From NCBI GenBank assembly GCA_964017065.1, contig OZ024788.1, positions 10,972,457 through 11,036,456 on the forward strand: a stretch of DNA of 64,000 nucleotides, given 5' to 3'. This DNA comes from Haliclona indistincta. Taxonomy: Eukaryota; Porifera; Demospongiae; Haplosclerida; Chalinidae. Numbering within the stretch: position 1 is the stretch's first letter; each line of letters opens with the position of its first letter. Made by a program: the position numbers and the translations under genes. Of the stretch, positions 24,525-37,133 are shown piece by piece. The notes under the pieces are model-generated. The model searched no databases, was not told where the DNA came from, and saw only the letters and a program-made list of their open reading frames with translations.

Positions 24525-25362
24525 CTATGTAATAGAAGAAGGAGGGAGGAGGGAGGGAGGGAAAGAGAGAGAGAGAGAGGGAAGGAGGTGAGAGAGAGAA
24601 AAGAATAATTATGGAGTTGTAACTCAGAAGAGAAGTTAGTCATTTTCAATCTGAGATGACTTTATGCTAATGCAATTTAGACGTAACGAATCAAAAATCC
24701 ATGCTAACTAAAGTCCAGCTTTATCCATGCAAACTGGTGCGCTATGAATCAACGTTTTCTAGTACACTAAAGTGAACCTTTGCTAATAATAATTATTATG
24801 TTACTACAGTATATAGCTCAACTACTCTATTCAATCCAGCAATGAGCTACTAGTCACATGTAGTCATATATTAATTTTAAGCATGTCTGCAAACCCCGTC
24901 CTTACCCTCTAATTTATGTAATCCGATGGTTTGTTCTAAGTATAAATAATCACAGGTGAATGTTAAACACTGGTTCACAGTATCTCATCAATGATACCTA
25001 CATGGATTAGTGCAGTTATGATAAATCAGAGCTAGATACCATAGTTGAGACCACATCACCTTAAAGTCAGGCCTAAATCCCACCATGCATGATGCAGGAT
25101 ATATTACTAGCTACCAACTTATTAATAAATCATGTAGTCACAACAAGACACTGACTTGATATAATGAACTCAACTAACAGACACCACGATTATCCAAGAC
25201 CAGATCAGCAGAGCAAACCTGAACGAGCCTGAACACGTCGGAGTTATGAATAATTAAACTACTTCCACATATTTCCTGTACACAGCGCTTCCTCGGTTTC
25301 TTCAAGGGCTGTGCAACTAGCACACTTTGTCCGCTCTCTAATAATCTGACTACTACTCAGTC
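24525..25362. other. inter-unit spacer between DNPEP remnant 2 and NLR 3
   Basis: A GA-rich tract (24535-24602) is followed by AT-rich sequence homologous to 18190-18860. There is no gene. It serves as the uninterrupted reference for the insertions found in the next spacer. Confidence 0.6.
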
Positions 25363-28328
25363 ATGGCGGAAAGTATTCCAGCTGGCTGGAACCAACCGTG
25401 CTCAGAGGAGCATTTGGCTAAGATTGCCATGTTGATTACTGATTGGCGAGCAGTCTCTCCTTTTCTGGGACTAACAGAAGCTGAGGAGATTGCTATACTA
25501 GAATCAACACATTCTGTACCAGCTAGAAAGATAGCGATGCTGAGAAAATGGAAGCAGAAACGAGGAGCAAAGGCCTCATACAAGCGATTGTGTCGAGTAT
25601 TCAGAGATTGTAGTTTGCGTGATCTAGAAAAGAAAGTCACAGAACTGCTGGTAGCAGAGAGTAGCAGCTCTTCAGACGAGGAAGGTGAGAAAGAGAAATA
25701 GGAAAACATGGGCGGGGCTCGTAAACATGATAGCTGTATTGTAATTCTGTCTTTGTTATGACTCATTGCAGGTGTGGAGGGAGCCATCAAACAGCCTGTG
25801 AGAGGAGACCAAGGTATGATACACATTCCTGCACTAATTGATGTTGTGTTAGTGACTCCATTATCATTACTCTTCTCACTACACAGGTACATCACTCACT
25901 GTGTATGTGGACAGACTCAAGAGAGTCTACCAAAATCCACCTACAACATGGCTTCCACTACCGAATTGCAAGCACATCAAATTGGCAGTGACTAAGGAGA
26001 AGGGAATGAGACACGGACGAGAACCTGATGCACAGATCGAGTGTAGAGTTAAAGGCGAGATAGAGCCATGCACTCATGGATAGTAAGGTGCTGGTAGATA
26101 TGGATAGCATCTTTGAAGATGGCACCTTCGAGAATGCTCGTAGACCGATGGTAATTCTTGTAGAAGGAGCATTAGGGTCAGGCAAGACAAGCCTGGCCTA
26201 TCACTACTGCCAGAAATGGGCAGAAGGTAACCTGAGCATGTTTGACATTGTGGCTCTTGTCTATCTGCGTCATCCAGCTGTTCATTCAGCAGGGTTGGAC
26301 TTGACCTTACATCAGCTTCTCCTCTTGGCCTGTGCAAGCGATGGCAGTCAAAAAATCATTGATATCGTAAAAGAGATGGTCCAATGTGTTGGGAATGGTT
26401 TAAAATTGCTTTTAATTCTAGATGGGTGGGATGAAGCACCACCTTGCCTTCGAAATCTTCCAGATCCAAAATACCCTCCCGACAATTCATACCTCGGGAA
26501 ACTCCTTCATTCTGTTTCATCCAACACTACCATCCTCATCACCTCTCGACCAGACTCCTCACTGGACCTACACAACAGAGCCAATGTTAACCGAGTGGAG
26601 ATTCTTGGGTTCACCAAGGAGAGCATTCATGACTACTTCCAGGAAGCATTGTCTACTCAGCTATCCCTTAATGAAGTAAAAGACGAGATCGTAAAATTGA
26701 GAGATCATTTACTGAAATACCCAGCCATTGAAAGCAGCTGTTATATACCACTCAATGCTGCCATTCTTATACTCGTGTATCTGGAACACAACCGTACTCT
26801 ACCCACCACCCACTATGAGCTACTCTATCAGCTTCTCCTGTGCTGTATCAACCGTGAGGTGACAACTCGTCATTCACAAACCTTGTCCACAGTATCCTCA
26901 CTTGATGACCTTCCTTATGACCTCAAAGAATATCTTGACAGCATCTGCACACTTGCATACGAGGGAATCATGCAAAACAAAGTTGTTTTCACACAAGATG
27001 AGCTTCCGTCTATCTTGCCTATACCAGCTGCACAAGAGGATCTCCCCACCATGGGCGTGCTTCAGAGGGTCCAGTGGTTCAGTATTAGCAGCAAAACAAT
27101 GTCCTACAACTTCATTCACCTCTCAATACAAGAACTGCTTGCTGCTTATTGCATCTCTAAGATGGAAGAAAGTGAGCAGGTGAGAGTGTTCCAAACCCTA
27201 CTTGGTGAGCCTCGGTTCTCTGCTGTACTACAGTTCTATGCTGGGTTCACCAAGCTCACCAATCAAGGTGTACGAAACATAATCACCGAAACAGATTTCA
27301 CTTACGACACGTCATCACGGCTTTCTCTCCTCACTTACATAAAATGTATTTTTGAGGCTCAAATTAGTGATCAGCCATTGTATCAGCAAATTGTACCAAA
27401 ATTGAATGGAGAAGTTGATCTTGAAGACGTCACTATGAGTCCACTGAACTGTATGGCTTTTGGATATTTCTTGGCATTTGTTCTCAGGAACACAAGTGAA
27501 TTACGTGTAGTCCTCTGTAATTGCAGTATTGATGACCACTCATTGTGTGTACTGAAGGGAGAATTCTCCAAGCATGCTGAGGCATCCCGAGAAGGTGTCT
27601 TACATGGAGTGACAGTACTGGATATCAGTTTCAACGAGATTGGAGACAAAGGAATAGCTTACATTGCCACTGCTCTTCACACAAACACCACCATGAGAAC
27701 GCTGGATGTGCGTCATTGTCACATATCTAACGTGGGTGCAGAGTCACTAGCTAGAGCACTTGCTGTTAACACGTCACTGCAGGACCTAAATATGAGTAAT
27801 AATAATATTGGGTACAATGGAATATATGAATTTGTGATTGCTCTTCAAACTAACACTACTTTAAAAGACTTGTCTTTCTATCATTGTCGTCATTGGATGA
27901 CAGACCAGGATGTGCTGTTACTATCAGCAGCTATAAGACACTGCTCCATGGAACGATTGAGATTAGATTGGTCTTGTACAGATCCAGGCAACACACTAAA
28001 GGAGATCGGAGAGAGTGTCAGGAGGAGCAAGCTAAGAGTACTAGGACTAGGATGTGTACCACCACAATCACAAGTAAAACCTGATATGAGGAAAGCGAGA
28101 GAGTGGGCAGAGTGTCTGGAGATGGGTGGTAAAGACCTGATACAGTCTCAGGAGAACAGTCTACTTCAAACACTTTACTTGAAGATTTATCGTGTTGATT
28201 CTAACAAAGAACCACTTCTGGAACAAGTACAACAAACACTTAAAGTAACAGCAGCAACAGTCAACACAGCAAGACAACAGAAAGGACTACCACTACTCCA
28301 TCATGATTTTTATATACTTTCATATTAA
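25363..28328 (+). pseudogene. NLR 3 (Death-NACHT-LRR) with a frameshift before NACHT
   Basis: The exon layout is that of type A: 25363-25684, 25772-25813 and 25887-28328. Relative to the other copies, a 4-base insertion (TGCA, about 26069-26072) in GEIEPLMDSK shifts the frame and stops it nine bases on, at 26081-26083. The Death domain is also 10 residues shorter at its N-terminus. Downstream everything is open: from the ATG at 26076 a 750-residue NACHT-LRR frame (GALGSGKTS, LLLILDGWDE) runs to the stop. It is either a recent pseudogene, or it makes a Death-only peptide and/or a separate NACHT-LRR protein. A sequencing error is also possible. LRR surface residues again differ from all other copies. 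Confidence 0.8.
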
Positions 28329-28412
28329 TTGTTTAATACAATAACAACATCTTTAATATCAAAGTTCTTTTATTTGAACATCAACGTTATTTTGTCTGCT
28401 TGTGTCTCTAGC

Positions 28413-31253
28413 TCACTCTGTTGTGATATTATTGTCTACATCAGTGAAATTGTTGAAGTAGCTCTGGAGTAGTGAAAACAATGTATTGTATCAGTTGCTC
28501 TACTCACATCATATACTTACCTCAAACAGCATAGTGGCTTGTATCACTCCTGTTGTACAACACATCTCACGAATCGAGTGCATACTCAATTGAGGAGTAC
28601 CAATATCTGAGAGAGAGAATAAAGCCACAATATAACATTTCTTTGCAATTGTGTTTGTGAACACATTGTTTTTCCAGACAACTAGCATGTATATAGGGCA
28701 ACACCCAAATACACTAATTTACTGAATTGAGCTGGATTGGGTGATTTTAGTGAGCCCATAATTAGTGAGAAGTGCTTGACCTGAGAGTGCATGAAGGTAT
28801 GTACAACTGGGGAATGCAATGTGGGTGCAATGAAGTGGAGGTGACGAAGCTTTCTCAAATGACTGTCAGATACAGATGAGAATTGTGATACCAGCAACCC
28901 ATAAGGACACTAGGAACAGTATATTGGTAAACACAGCAGCTCAATCAACAGGCTAGGCACGCTAAGCCAGCTTGATGCTCCACCACTTCTGAGCTGGGTC
29001 ATGCAGCATCATCATCTGTTATTAATGCTTTATCCACACCAGCCTCTCAATACTGACATTGAAATTATGACACTATCAGTGCTCAGTCTAACCCCACACA
29101 ATGACAATACATGTAGTTCTTGTGTTTACAGCAGTCATGTCCACTCACCCACAGTCCTCATTCCTAGTTTAGCCGACATCATTGGACCAATAGTGGAGCC
29201 ACAGTGACTATCATTACGTACTATCACCTCCTGCATGGGGACCCCGCCCCTACTGGCTACCTCACGTAGTATAGCTGCTGTGATAGCTGTTGTGGCATAT
29301 CGCTGGTTAGCATTGAACTTGAGTACAACACCCTACACATGGTGATAATAGATACCAACTATGAACTTGTAGCTTCCGAATGCGTAAAGGCGGTAATAAA
29401 CATCCATGACATATAGTCGCTCCATGTATAGGTGTAAAGTATGTAAAGGTGTATTACAGTAGTATCTCTATCTTACCTCATGTAGCATTGGTTGATGATT
29501 CTGTTCATGCTTCTCTCTATAAACGCAGATATACATGGTATATGGTAATTGTGTACATGATCATCATGTGTTGCAGTGGAGCATGAACTATTTTACATAC
29601 AAATAATATGGTCGTATGACCAGTGACTCACGGGTATAGTTAGGGTGTACTCCGTGTGCCTGATCAGCACTGACCAGAAATGATTTAGACATTGCCTCTT
29701 CAAATGCAGTAGCTGAACCACCTGTATACCAGTATGACAGATCATATGACATGTACTAAGTCATGTGATAGTCATGTGATCATGTGACAATCACCTGCTG
29801 ACAGTCTCCTGAGAGCATATGTCACCGATGAAGAATTAGCACTTTGAGCACTTGTGGAACCGACCTGGTCACATGATAAACACATGATAGTCACATGATA
29901 ACAATACACTGTACCTCTTCATTGTCAAACAAAGTCAATATTAGTATCGTCATTGAGAGTATTGAAATTTCAGATTAATCCCTAATATGTGTAAAATAAT
30001 TTCTTCTAAATTAAATGTGCAATTGGAACTAATAATGGTATTACAATGTATGATACCTCAATACCAGTTAAACAGTTCATTAAGTTGTCAATACGAGAAG
30101 CAAGTTATCTTACGCCAGGAAAGGACACAGCTCAAGGCCCATGATGTCAGTAGATTGACAGTTTAGTAAGTCTGCTAGCATCTTGCTAAGGAAAGAGTGA
30201 TGATTGTGAGACTAAAATGGAGAGGAGAGAGAGATACTTTCACTATAATTATAGAGTATCACCATGCAGAGGTTTTTAGATGCACGATGCATCCGCAGTT
30301 AACTGTAGTGACTATAATTTATTACACCACTGAACGAGGAGAGCATTCTTTAGCAGCTGATGTACAAGATCCTCCTACGGGGTGGAGTGAAAAGCAGAAA
30401 GCGGCTTATTTCTTCTCCTCACTAAATTATGTACTGTACTAGCGCCTGCATGGGTACGATCCCTCTAACTGGACAGCAGCTTGAGTAAACTGAGAGGAAA
30501 GAAAATCCTAGTTAGAGATCTCCGTAAGACTGCAGGCCCAGTAAAACTATAATAAATTTATGTAGTCCTGTGGTCGGCATAGGACAACATGCATATGTGT
30601 CTCCTTGTTGGGACTGAATTCTCTGTGTACGTCAGCATGAGCCAGGTGGATACAGATATTGGGAACCTTTAGTATCGACTTATCAATGTGGACTAGCTTG
30701 TGAGCTAGACCTTGAGGAGTCTGAGAGAAATCAGAGCATGAACAAGTGGACATGTGGACACACTATCAACCAGTACATTGTGCAAGTATCTAACCTTGAC
30801 AATAACTCGTCCAGCTAGTTTGGGATCCCTGTCAAACCATATTCCTCCACCATAGCACTCCACCCCTACACTGATATACCCACAGCGTTGCTGTGATGAC
30901 TGTGGCTTCACCTGCAATGAATACAGCATTGAATGCTCAGAATACAACAATGATACTAACACGTTTGATGGAACCAGTTTGTTCAACAAAGTGTATAACT
31001 ATGTACCACACAGACCTCAGTATAAAATATTTAGGATAATCAAGCTGCTGACGACACAGGTATACCCTAGCACTTCAAAAGCTTGATGTCGCACAAAATA
31101 GTTACACCAACTGTTGTATACACACATGTGCATGTACACATGTACCTTGAGACAAGGACTGTCAGTATGTGCTCCTACGATAGTGAATCCATTGCCTGGA
31201 GTGCCACCAACAGCATACACTATGATAGTAGAGAAGTTATTGGTGAAGAAATA
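28413..31253 (-). pseudogene. DNPEP: DNPEP remnant 3, most complete broken copy
   Basis: It retains both terminal exons and the [13 protein letters not shown] exon (about 29145-29330), [25 protein letters not shown], a remnant of DNEE, the SHNHH exon (about 30113-30190), VLATQ, LVHIDKS, GYISV and [10 protein letters not shown] exons. Lesions: a deletion joins the SHNHH exon donor to the middle of the [10 protein letters not shown] exon. [12 protein letters not shown] lost 14-15 bases and shifts into a stop. About 95 bases flanked by GATCC are inserted in the VLATQ exon (about 30366-30460). The donor GTATGT after THI is mutated. So it is a pseudogene although most catalytic motifs can still be read. 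Confidence 0.85.
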
Positions 31254-32030
31254 CTGTGAGGGAGGAAGAGAGTTAGGGAGGGAGAGAGGGAGTGAGAGAA
31301 AAAAATATGGAGTTGTAACTCAGAAGAGAAACTTGTCCATTTCAATCTAAGATGTCTTTATGAATGGAATATAGAAGTAACGAAACAAAAATCCATGCTA
31401 ATGAAAGTCCATGCTTTATCCAAACTGGTGTGTTAAGAATCAACTTTTTTCTACTACACTAAAGTGAACCTTTGCTAATAATTATGTTACTACAGTATAG
31501 CTCAACTACTCTGTTCAATCCAGCAATGAGCTACTATAGTTACTGGCTTCTCTCCAGTGGTCCTCTCTTGAATCCCGCCGTAAGACTCAGTCTCTTAAAG
31601 TTTGTTTTAATATTGTAAATAATCTTTCTATTATTACATAGTACGTCATCTTTCACCAATCAGATTGCTCTATTCGAGGGCATTAATGTAGGTTATTGAC
31701 CGCGCGTAGCGTCTTCTATAGCAACAGACCGTTGCGTCTTTGCGAGTTTGAAAAATTCGCGATGTTATTGCGCTCACAGAGATGATCTATGTACTAATAA
31801 ATCATTTATTGGCCTCGTGTGAGGGCAATAACTAACACAGCTAAGCGATGTTGACCAATCAGGTTGCGTAGCTGCGGGTCCATAAATCTCATAATGGAAT
31901 CCCGCCACTGCCGCGACTTCATAATGGACTCCCACCACACGGCGCAGATTACGGTTCTGTGCGCGGAGTTCTACTGAATAATTGGGGCGAGCCTGAGCGA
32001 GCCCCATACTGGTCGAAAACGTCCCCCGCG

Positions 32031-32086
<56 letters not shown>

Positions 32087-32115
32087 GTATGTATGTATGT
32101 ATGTATGTATGTATG
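32031..32115. repeat. (TATC)n / (ATGT)n microsatellite
   Basis: A pure tetranucleotide run changes from TATC to ATGT near 32086, inside the sequence nested in the LINE. Confidence 0.95.
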
Positions 32116-32475
32116 CGTACGTCATTCCGTAAATGCCCGCGCGTTGTAATTCACCGGATGGTTTCAATTTTGCTTAACTGAGACTGAGCAAGCGCGCGCG
32201 AAGAGAAGTAGCATGAGCTCGATGCAGAGACTAAAGAACAAAGAGAGGTTAGGCTTGAGAGAAGCAGCATGAGCGACGTGATGCCAGAGAGACTGAAGAA
32301 CAGAGAGAGGTTAGGCCAGAGAGAAGGAGCATGAGTGATGTGATGCACCGAGAGACTAAAGAACGTTAGGCTACAGCACAGAATGAAGAAAGAACTAGAG
32401 CATGAGCGACGTGGTGAAGAGACCAAAGAACAGAGGGAGGACAGGCTGCAGCAAATGAGAGAGATGCAGCATGAA

Positions 32476-32765
32476 CGACGTGGTGCAGAGACTGAAGAAC
32501 AGAGAGAGGACAGGCTGCAGCAGATGAGCCTTCACTAGACTGCGGCACGACGTGGTGCAGAGACTGAAGAACAGAGAGAGGACAGGCTGCAGCAGATGAG
32601 CCTTCACTAGACTGCGGCACGACGTGGTGCAGAGACTGAAGAACAGAGAGAGGACAGGCTGCAGCAGATGAGCCTTCACTAGACTGCGGCACGACGTGGT
32701 GGAGAAACTGAAGAACAGAGAGAGGACAGGCTGCAGCAGATGAGCCTTCACTCGACTGCGGCACA
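32476..32765. repeat. 72-bp minisatellite
   Basis: About four tandem copies of a 72-bp unit (starting GCACGACGTGGTGCAGAGAC) lie inside the sequence nested in the LINE, preceded by degenerate relatives from 32150. The unit is a multiple of three, which explains the long reverse-strand frames, which I do not consider genes. Confidence 0.8.
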
Positions 32766-33394
32766 ATCAGTTCTCAAATGCACCTCCTCGGCTAAATACC
32801 TACTTATGGCTACCAACACTACTCTCTCAGGCTCGCCCCACAAATGTCCTGCATTTCACTAGTTTTAACAGCGCTCGCGTGTCCTTGCTCGTGCGCCCTC
32901 GCTACGCTCGGACGCTCGGACGCTATATAGCAACGGCTCTCGGGCTTCTAAATCGCGTAGATCCTCGGATGCGCTCTCTACTGAACTATTATTTATTCCA
33001 CCTTCTTATTTTTCATTCCACCCTCATCCTTCTCCTCGTCGTCCTCATAATCTTATTCTGTATAAACCCTTTGCTCGGACTAACTCATACTTCTTTTCTT
33101 TTTTGTTAATGTTGTTTCATTGTGGAATCAGTTGCCTAACCATGTTGTATCTAGTTTTTCTTCTTCTGCTTTTAAACATCAGTTATCTTCTATTTATCTT
33201 TAGTTTTATTTATTAATTTTTTTCCTTTCTTATATAGGGCTGTCTGTTTATTAGCTCTGCTAGCTAGTCAGTCCTGCATTGTCTCTGCAAATCAGTATAA
33301 AAAAAATATGTAGTCAACATTTTAAGCATGTATGGAAACCCCGCCCTTACCCTCTAAATGCTGTAATCTGATGGTTCATTCCAACTATAAAAAG

Positions 33395-33797
33395 AAAATA
33401 AAAAAGATTTCTATCGAAATCAAAAGGATGTAGGGTTGTGAAATCTACCACTGGTCCACAATGTAATCTAACAAGGAACAAGCATGGAATGGTAACACGA
33501 TTGACTTGCTAACAGACCATAGATCCCTACATCAGTGGCTGCTGTGGTTGGCTATAGCTAGTTCAGCTAGTTGCTGTTGACTGACACCAGACATGTATTA
33601 AATTGAATTGGATTCAGCTTGTGACAAAACAATTATTGATCTTATGTACAGCCACTGATGTAGGGATCTATGGTCTGTTAGCAAGTCAATCGTGTTACCA
33701 TTCCATGCTTGTTCCTTGTTAGATTACATTGTGGACCAGTGGTAGATTTCACAACCCTATACATCCTTTTGATTTCGATAGAAATCTTTTTTATTTC
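33395..33797. mobile_element. fold-back element with ~145-bp arms
   Basis: The left arm (33395-33540) and right arm (33650-33797) are reverse complements with few mismatches, for example TGATGTAGGGATCTATGG against its complement. The spacer is 109 bp. The element is non-coding. It lies at the point where the spacer homologous to 24890-24950 stops. Confidence 0.85.
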
Positions 33798-34104
33798 CTT
33801 GTTTGTGTCCTTTTTTCATTTTCAGTGAAGTGCAGTTCAATATCATGCATGTACTGAGTCGTCTTTGTCATGGTTTCCACCATTGGTTTAGTTTTCCAAT
33901 TATTAACAATTTTAAACTTGTAGCTAAAAATATTTATTATGTGGCACATACCAGCTCGCCTACGCATTCATGCATGCATACAGTGCATACGAGCCCCGCC
34001 CACACTTATTTGTAGACCTGTACGCCGGTTATAATTATCTGGCAAGCGCAGAATGGCGATCCTACACGAGCTTGCCGTTATTCGAAGACTCCAGACAAAT
34101 ATGT
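33798..34104. other. unassigned inserted sequence
   Basis: AT-rich sequence between two fold-back elements. It is absent from the paralogous spacers. No gene is seen. Confidence 0.4.
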
Positions 34105-34113
34105 GTTCTCCAT

Positions 34114-36141
34114 GGTGGTGACTAAAACCCGGGACGGGACATGCGCGGGACGTCCCGCCGGGACAGGGTCATCCAATCCCGTCCCAGGCTGAAATCAGGA
34201 AGCTCCTGCAAGCAGCGCAATGTTTAAGACAGCACTCTTCTAGCTTTGGTTGACTTTCTATGCCACCAAAGATAAAAATTATTATCAATGCCATTGAGAA
34301 GTGAGTGCTGCAGATCAAGAAGCCTGCAGTTACGTACGTTCATGACTTTTTGAATTATGAATGGAACATCAAAACTATGTGGTGTCAGCATGCTATTGAT
34401 CGTCTATGGACAGTGATAACTTTGTCTTTGCCTTCAAGTAGTACACCATCCTATGCGTAAAAATGCAGTAGTTATAGACACTACTCCCAACAGTACCGTG
34501 ACAGTTATAACAAGACGATCTACAGTAGAACAATGTGCTGTTCATTCTTCATTGTTCACAAACCATTTTATAAGACCACTGATCTCTTCTTATTATAATG
34601 CTTGCACGTTCATGCCTATGCATTAATACTCACCTTTCTCATTATAATAATACTCCACTTTCTCATTATAATTATTAATACTTACCTTTCTCGGATAAGT
34701 TAGTAGCAATACTGCATATATTCATAACTGCATAAGTGTACACTGAACTGTTCCGTCTCCAATGAATTTCCATCTCTGGCTATCAACTCAAAAGGGAATC
34801 TCTTATTTTCAGCTGTTCGACAGCAGTCATGTTCATCTTTCACAAAATCAAATTGACAACCTTATTGATTGGGTTGATCAATTGAGATACACAGTCGACA
34901 AACAAGGAAGAAGAGCTTTAGAATATTTAGCACATAAAAAGGTAATTACACTCTACAGTGTTTTTATTAGATATGGTAGCTACAGTGATATGGTATGGTA
35001 GCTATGGTAGATGAGATATGGTAGCTACAGTGTAGTACATAAAAGTGAGAAGTAGTGAAGTGAATTTGTGTGTACGTAAATGATCTTAACTATACATTTC
35101 CAGCATGAGTCGAATGCTACCAGTGATCATAATAAATATTATGTCGAACATAACCATACAAGAACAAAAGGTTGACACTAAAGTGCAATATAATCAGTAT
35201 TGCTTATCCGATTTCTTCGGTCTATCGAGAAAGGTGAGTATTAATGCATAGGCATGAATGTGCAAACATTATAGTAAGAAGAGATCGGTGGTCTTATAAA
35301 ATGGTTTGTGAACACTGAAGAATGAACAGCACATTGTTTCTATTGTAGATCGTCTTGTTATAATGGTAACGGTATTGCTGGGAGTAGTGTCTATAGCTAC
35401 TGCATTTTTACATAGGATGGTGTACTACTTGAAGCAAAGTTATCACTGTTCATAGACGATCAATAGCATGCTGACACCACATAGTTTTGATGTTCCATTC
35501 ATAATTTAAATAGTCATGAACGTACGTAACTGCAGGCTTCTTTATCTGCAGCACTCACTTCTCAATGGCATTGATAATAATTTTTATCTTTGGTGGCATA
35601 GAAAGTCAACCAAAGCTAGAAGGGTGCTGTCTTAAACACTGCGCTGCTTGCAGGAGCTTCCTGATTTCAGCTTGGGACGGGATTGGATGACCCTGTCCCG
35701 GCGGGACGTCCCGCGCATGTCCCGTCCCGTCCCGGGTTTTAGTCACCACCCAGGGGCGGATACAGGATTCGAAAAAGGGGGGGCCAAACAATGGAGGGAA
35801 ATGTTTGGAGGAGGCAATAAATGCGCGCGCTTGCGCGCGCGCGATTTTTTTTTGGAAAAATAGCTAATTAATATTCATTAGAATACGTCATTTTAAACTG
35901 CGTTCGCGGTAGCCTGTAGCTGTTGGAGAGCAAGACAGACCGCGAAACATGGTTATAGACTTGATACTACAGTACTAGTAGTCCCCAGCTAGCTGCTCGT
36001 CGTGTATATGTATGAGCTCGTGCGCGTGTTAACGATCGAGAGGCGTGGCAATCAATAAAATAGTCTATGAATTAATTAAACGTGCTCGCGAAGGGGGGAA
36101 TTGGCCCCCGATTCCCCCCCCCTGGATCCGCCACTGCCACC
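34114..36141. mobile_element. Mutator-like fold-back element with captured exon-like core
   Basis: Arms of over 500 bp (34114 to about 34650 and about 35220-35750) are inverted copies beginning GGTGGTGACTAAAACCCGGG. The 9-bp direct repeat GTTCTCCAT flanks the element (34105-34113 and 36142-36150) once the nested MITE at 35751-36136 is allowed for. Long inverted repeats with 9-bp target duplications are the hallmark of Mutator-like elements. The core (34700-35215) has no transposase. It holds an exon-like frame preceded by CAG and followed by GTAATT (about 34814-34941: QLFDSSHVHLSQNQ...LAHKK), and a second exon-like piece after 35103. This resembles gene-fragment capture (Pack-MULE-like). The source gene is not recognised. 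Confidence 0.75.
35751..36136. mobile_element. MITE nested in the fold-back element
   Basis: The ends CAGGGGCGGATACAGG and CCTGGATCCGCCACTG are inverted. The 5-bp CCACC flanks both sides (35746-35750 and 36137-36141). It is non-coding and belongs to the same family as 18876-19170. It inserted into the last bases of the host element's right arm. Confidence 0.85.
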
Positions 36142-36150
36142 GTTCTCCAT

Positions 36151-36690
36151 GATCCGTACGGCATGGCGATACTCAAGCTAGTGCTTGGTCACATGCGCTA
36201 GCCACTGCTTGGTCACGTGCGTGTTGCGCAATCGCAATAATGGCGTCTAACACTTAGCTGACAATGGATCACGATCGAGAACTCGCGGAATTCAGATCGC
36301 CGTTTCGCTAAAAACAATGTTCAAAAGGCACCTGCCAGGAGAATTTCACGAATGTTCGTGGATGTTTTGGTCTCGGCACTGCTCGCGTAAAGGCGCTAGG
36401 CGAGTTGAAGAAAGAAAGAAGAAAGAAAGAAAGAAGAAAGAAGAAAACGAAGATGACGAAACTCGATTTTCACCGTTACCAGGTTCGTCACTTAGGCAAC
36501 AATTTCGAGCAATCTCCTTGCTACTGTAAGATGGGGCAACGCCAGAGAGCAGATCTAAGTGTCTTTGGACGTATAAAATTCATCACCAGGCGAAATATCA
36601 GCGTTTGAACGCTAATACATGTATGTAGCCGCCATCTTGTTTTCTCGTTCAACCCTACATAGGGAGACACTACCGTGTCTCCCTAATAAC
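36151..36690. other. unassigned inserted sequence
   Basis: CpG-containing sequence with a GAAA-rich run (about 36408-36450) and, at its right end, a short hairpin (GGGAGACAC-TACC-GTGTCTCCC, about 36661-36682). It is absent from paralogous spacers. Homology to them resumes at about 36690. No gene is seen. Confidence 0.45.
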
Positions 36691-37133
36691 CACATGTGAA
36701 TGTTAAACACTAATTCACAGTATCTCATTAATGATACCTACCTAGATTAGTGCAGTGACGATAAAGCAGAGCTAGAGAGTCGTAGTAGAGACCATAGTTG
36801 AGACTACATCACTTTAAAGTTAGTCCAGGCAGGCCTAAACCCCACCATGCATGATGCAGGATATTATTACTAGCTACCAAATTATTAAAAATTATTAATA
36901 AATCATGTAGTAACACTGACTTGATATAATGAAATCAACTAACAGACGCCACTGGCACAGTTATCCGAGACCAGCAGACCCGAGAGGAAACCTGAACACA
37001 TGAATAATTTTATTGGCAATGAATGTTTATAATCAAGTCTATTAACCACTCCCACATACTTCCCCGCTCTTCAAGGGCTGTGGAACTAGCACACTTTGTC
37101 CGCGCTCTAATAACCTCTGACTACTACTCAGTC

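Larger units (their letters stand above)
31537..33306 (+). mobile_element. 5'-truncated LINE retrotransposon, interrupted
   Basis: The paralogous spacer reads GAGCTACTAG-ATGTAGTC without interruption, so 31537-33306 is an insertion. At its left end the + frame gives WSSLESRRKTQSLKVCFN, the C-terminal region of a non-LTR reverse transcriptase ORF. At the right, YKPFARTNSYFFSFF and SLWNQLPNHVVSSFSS end at a stop at 33201-33203, followed by a 3' UTR and an A run. This pattern (RTNSY...WNQLP) is typical of the end of CR1/L2/Jockey-like ORF2. Between about 31655 and 32900 the frame is broken by another sequence. Confidence 0.75.

Noticed and set aside
32366..32766. Two overlapping reverse-strand frames of 120-130 codons
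   Set aside because: They arise from the 72-bp tandem repeat, which is a multiple of three. No recognisable domain is present.
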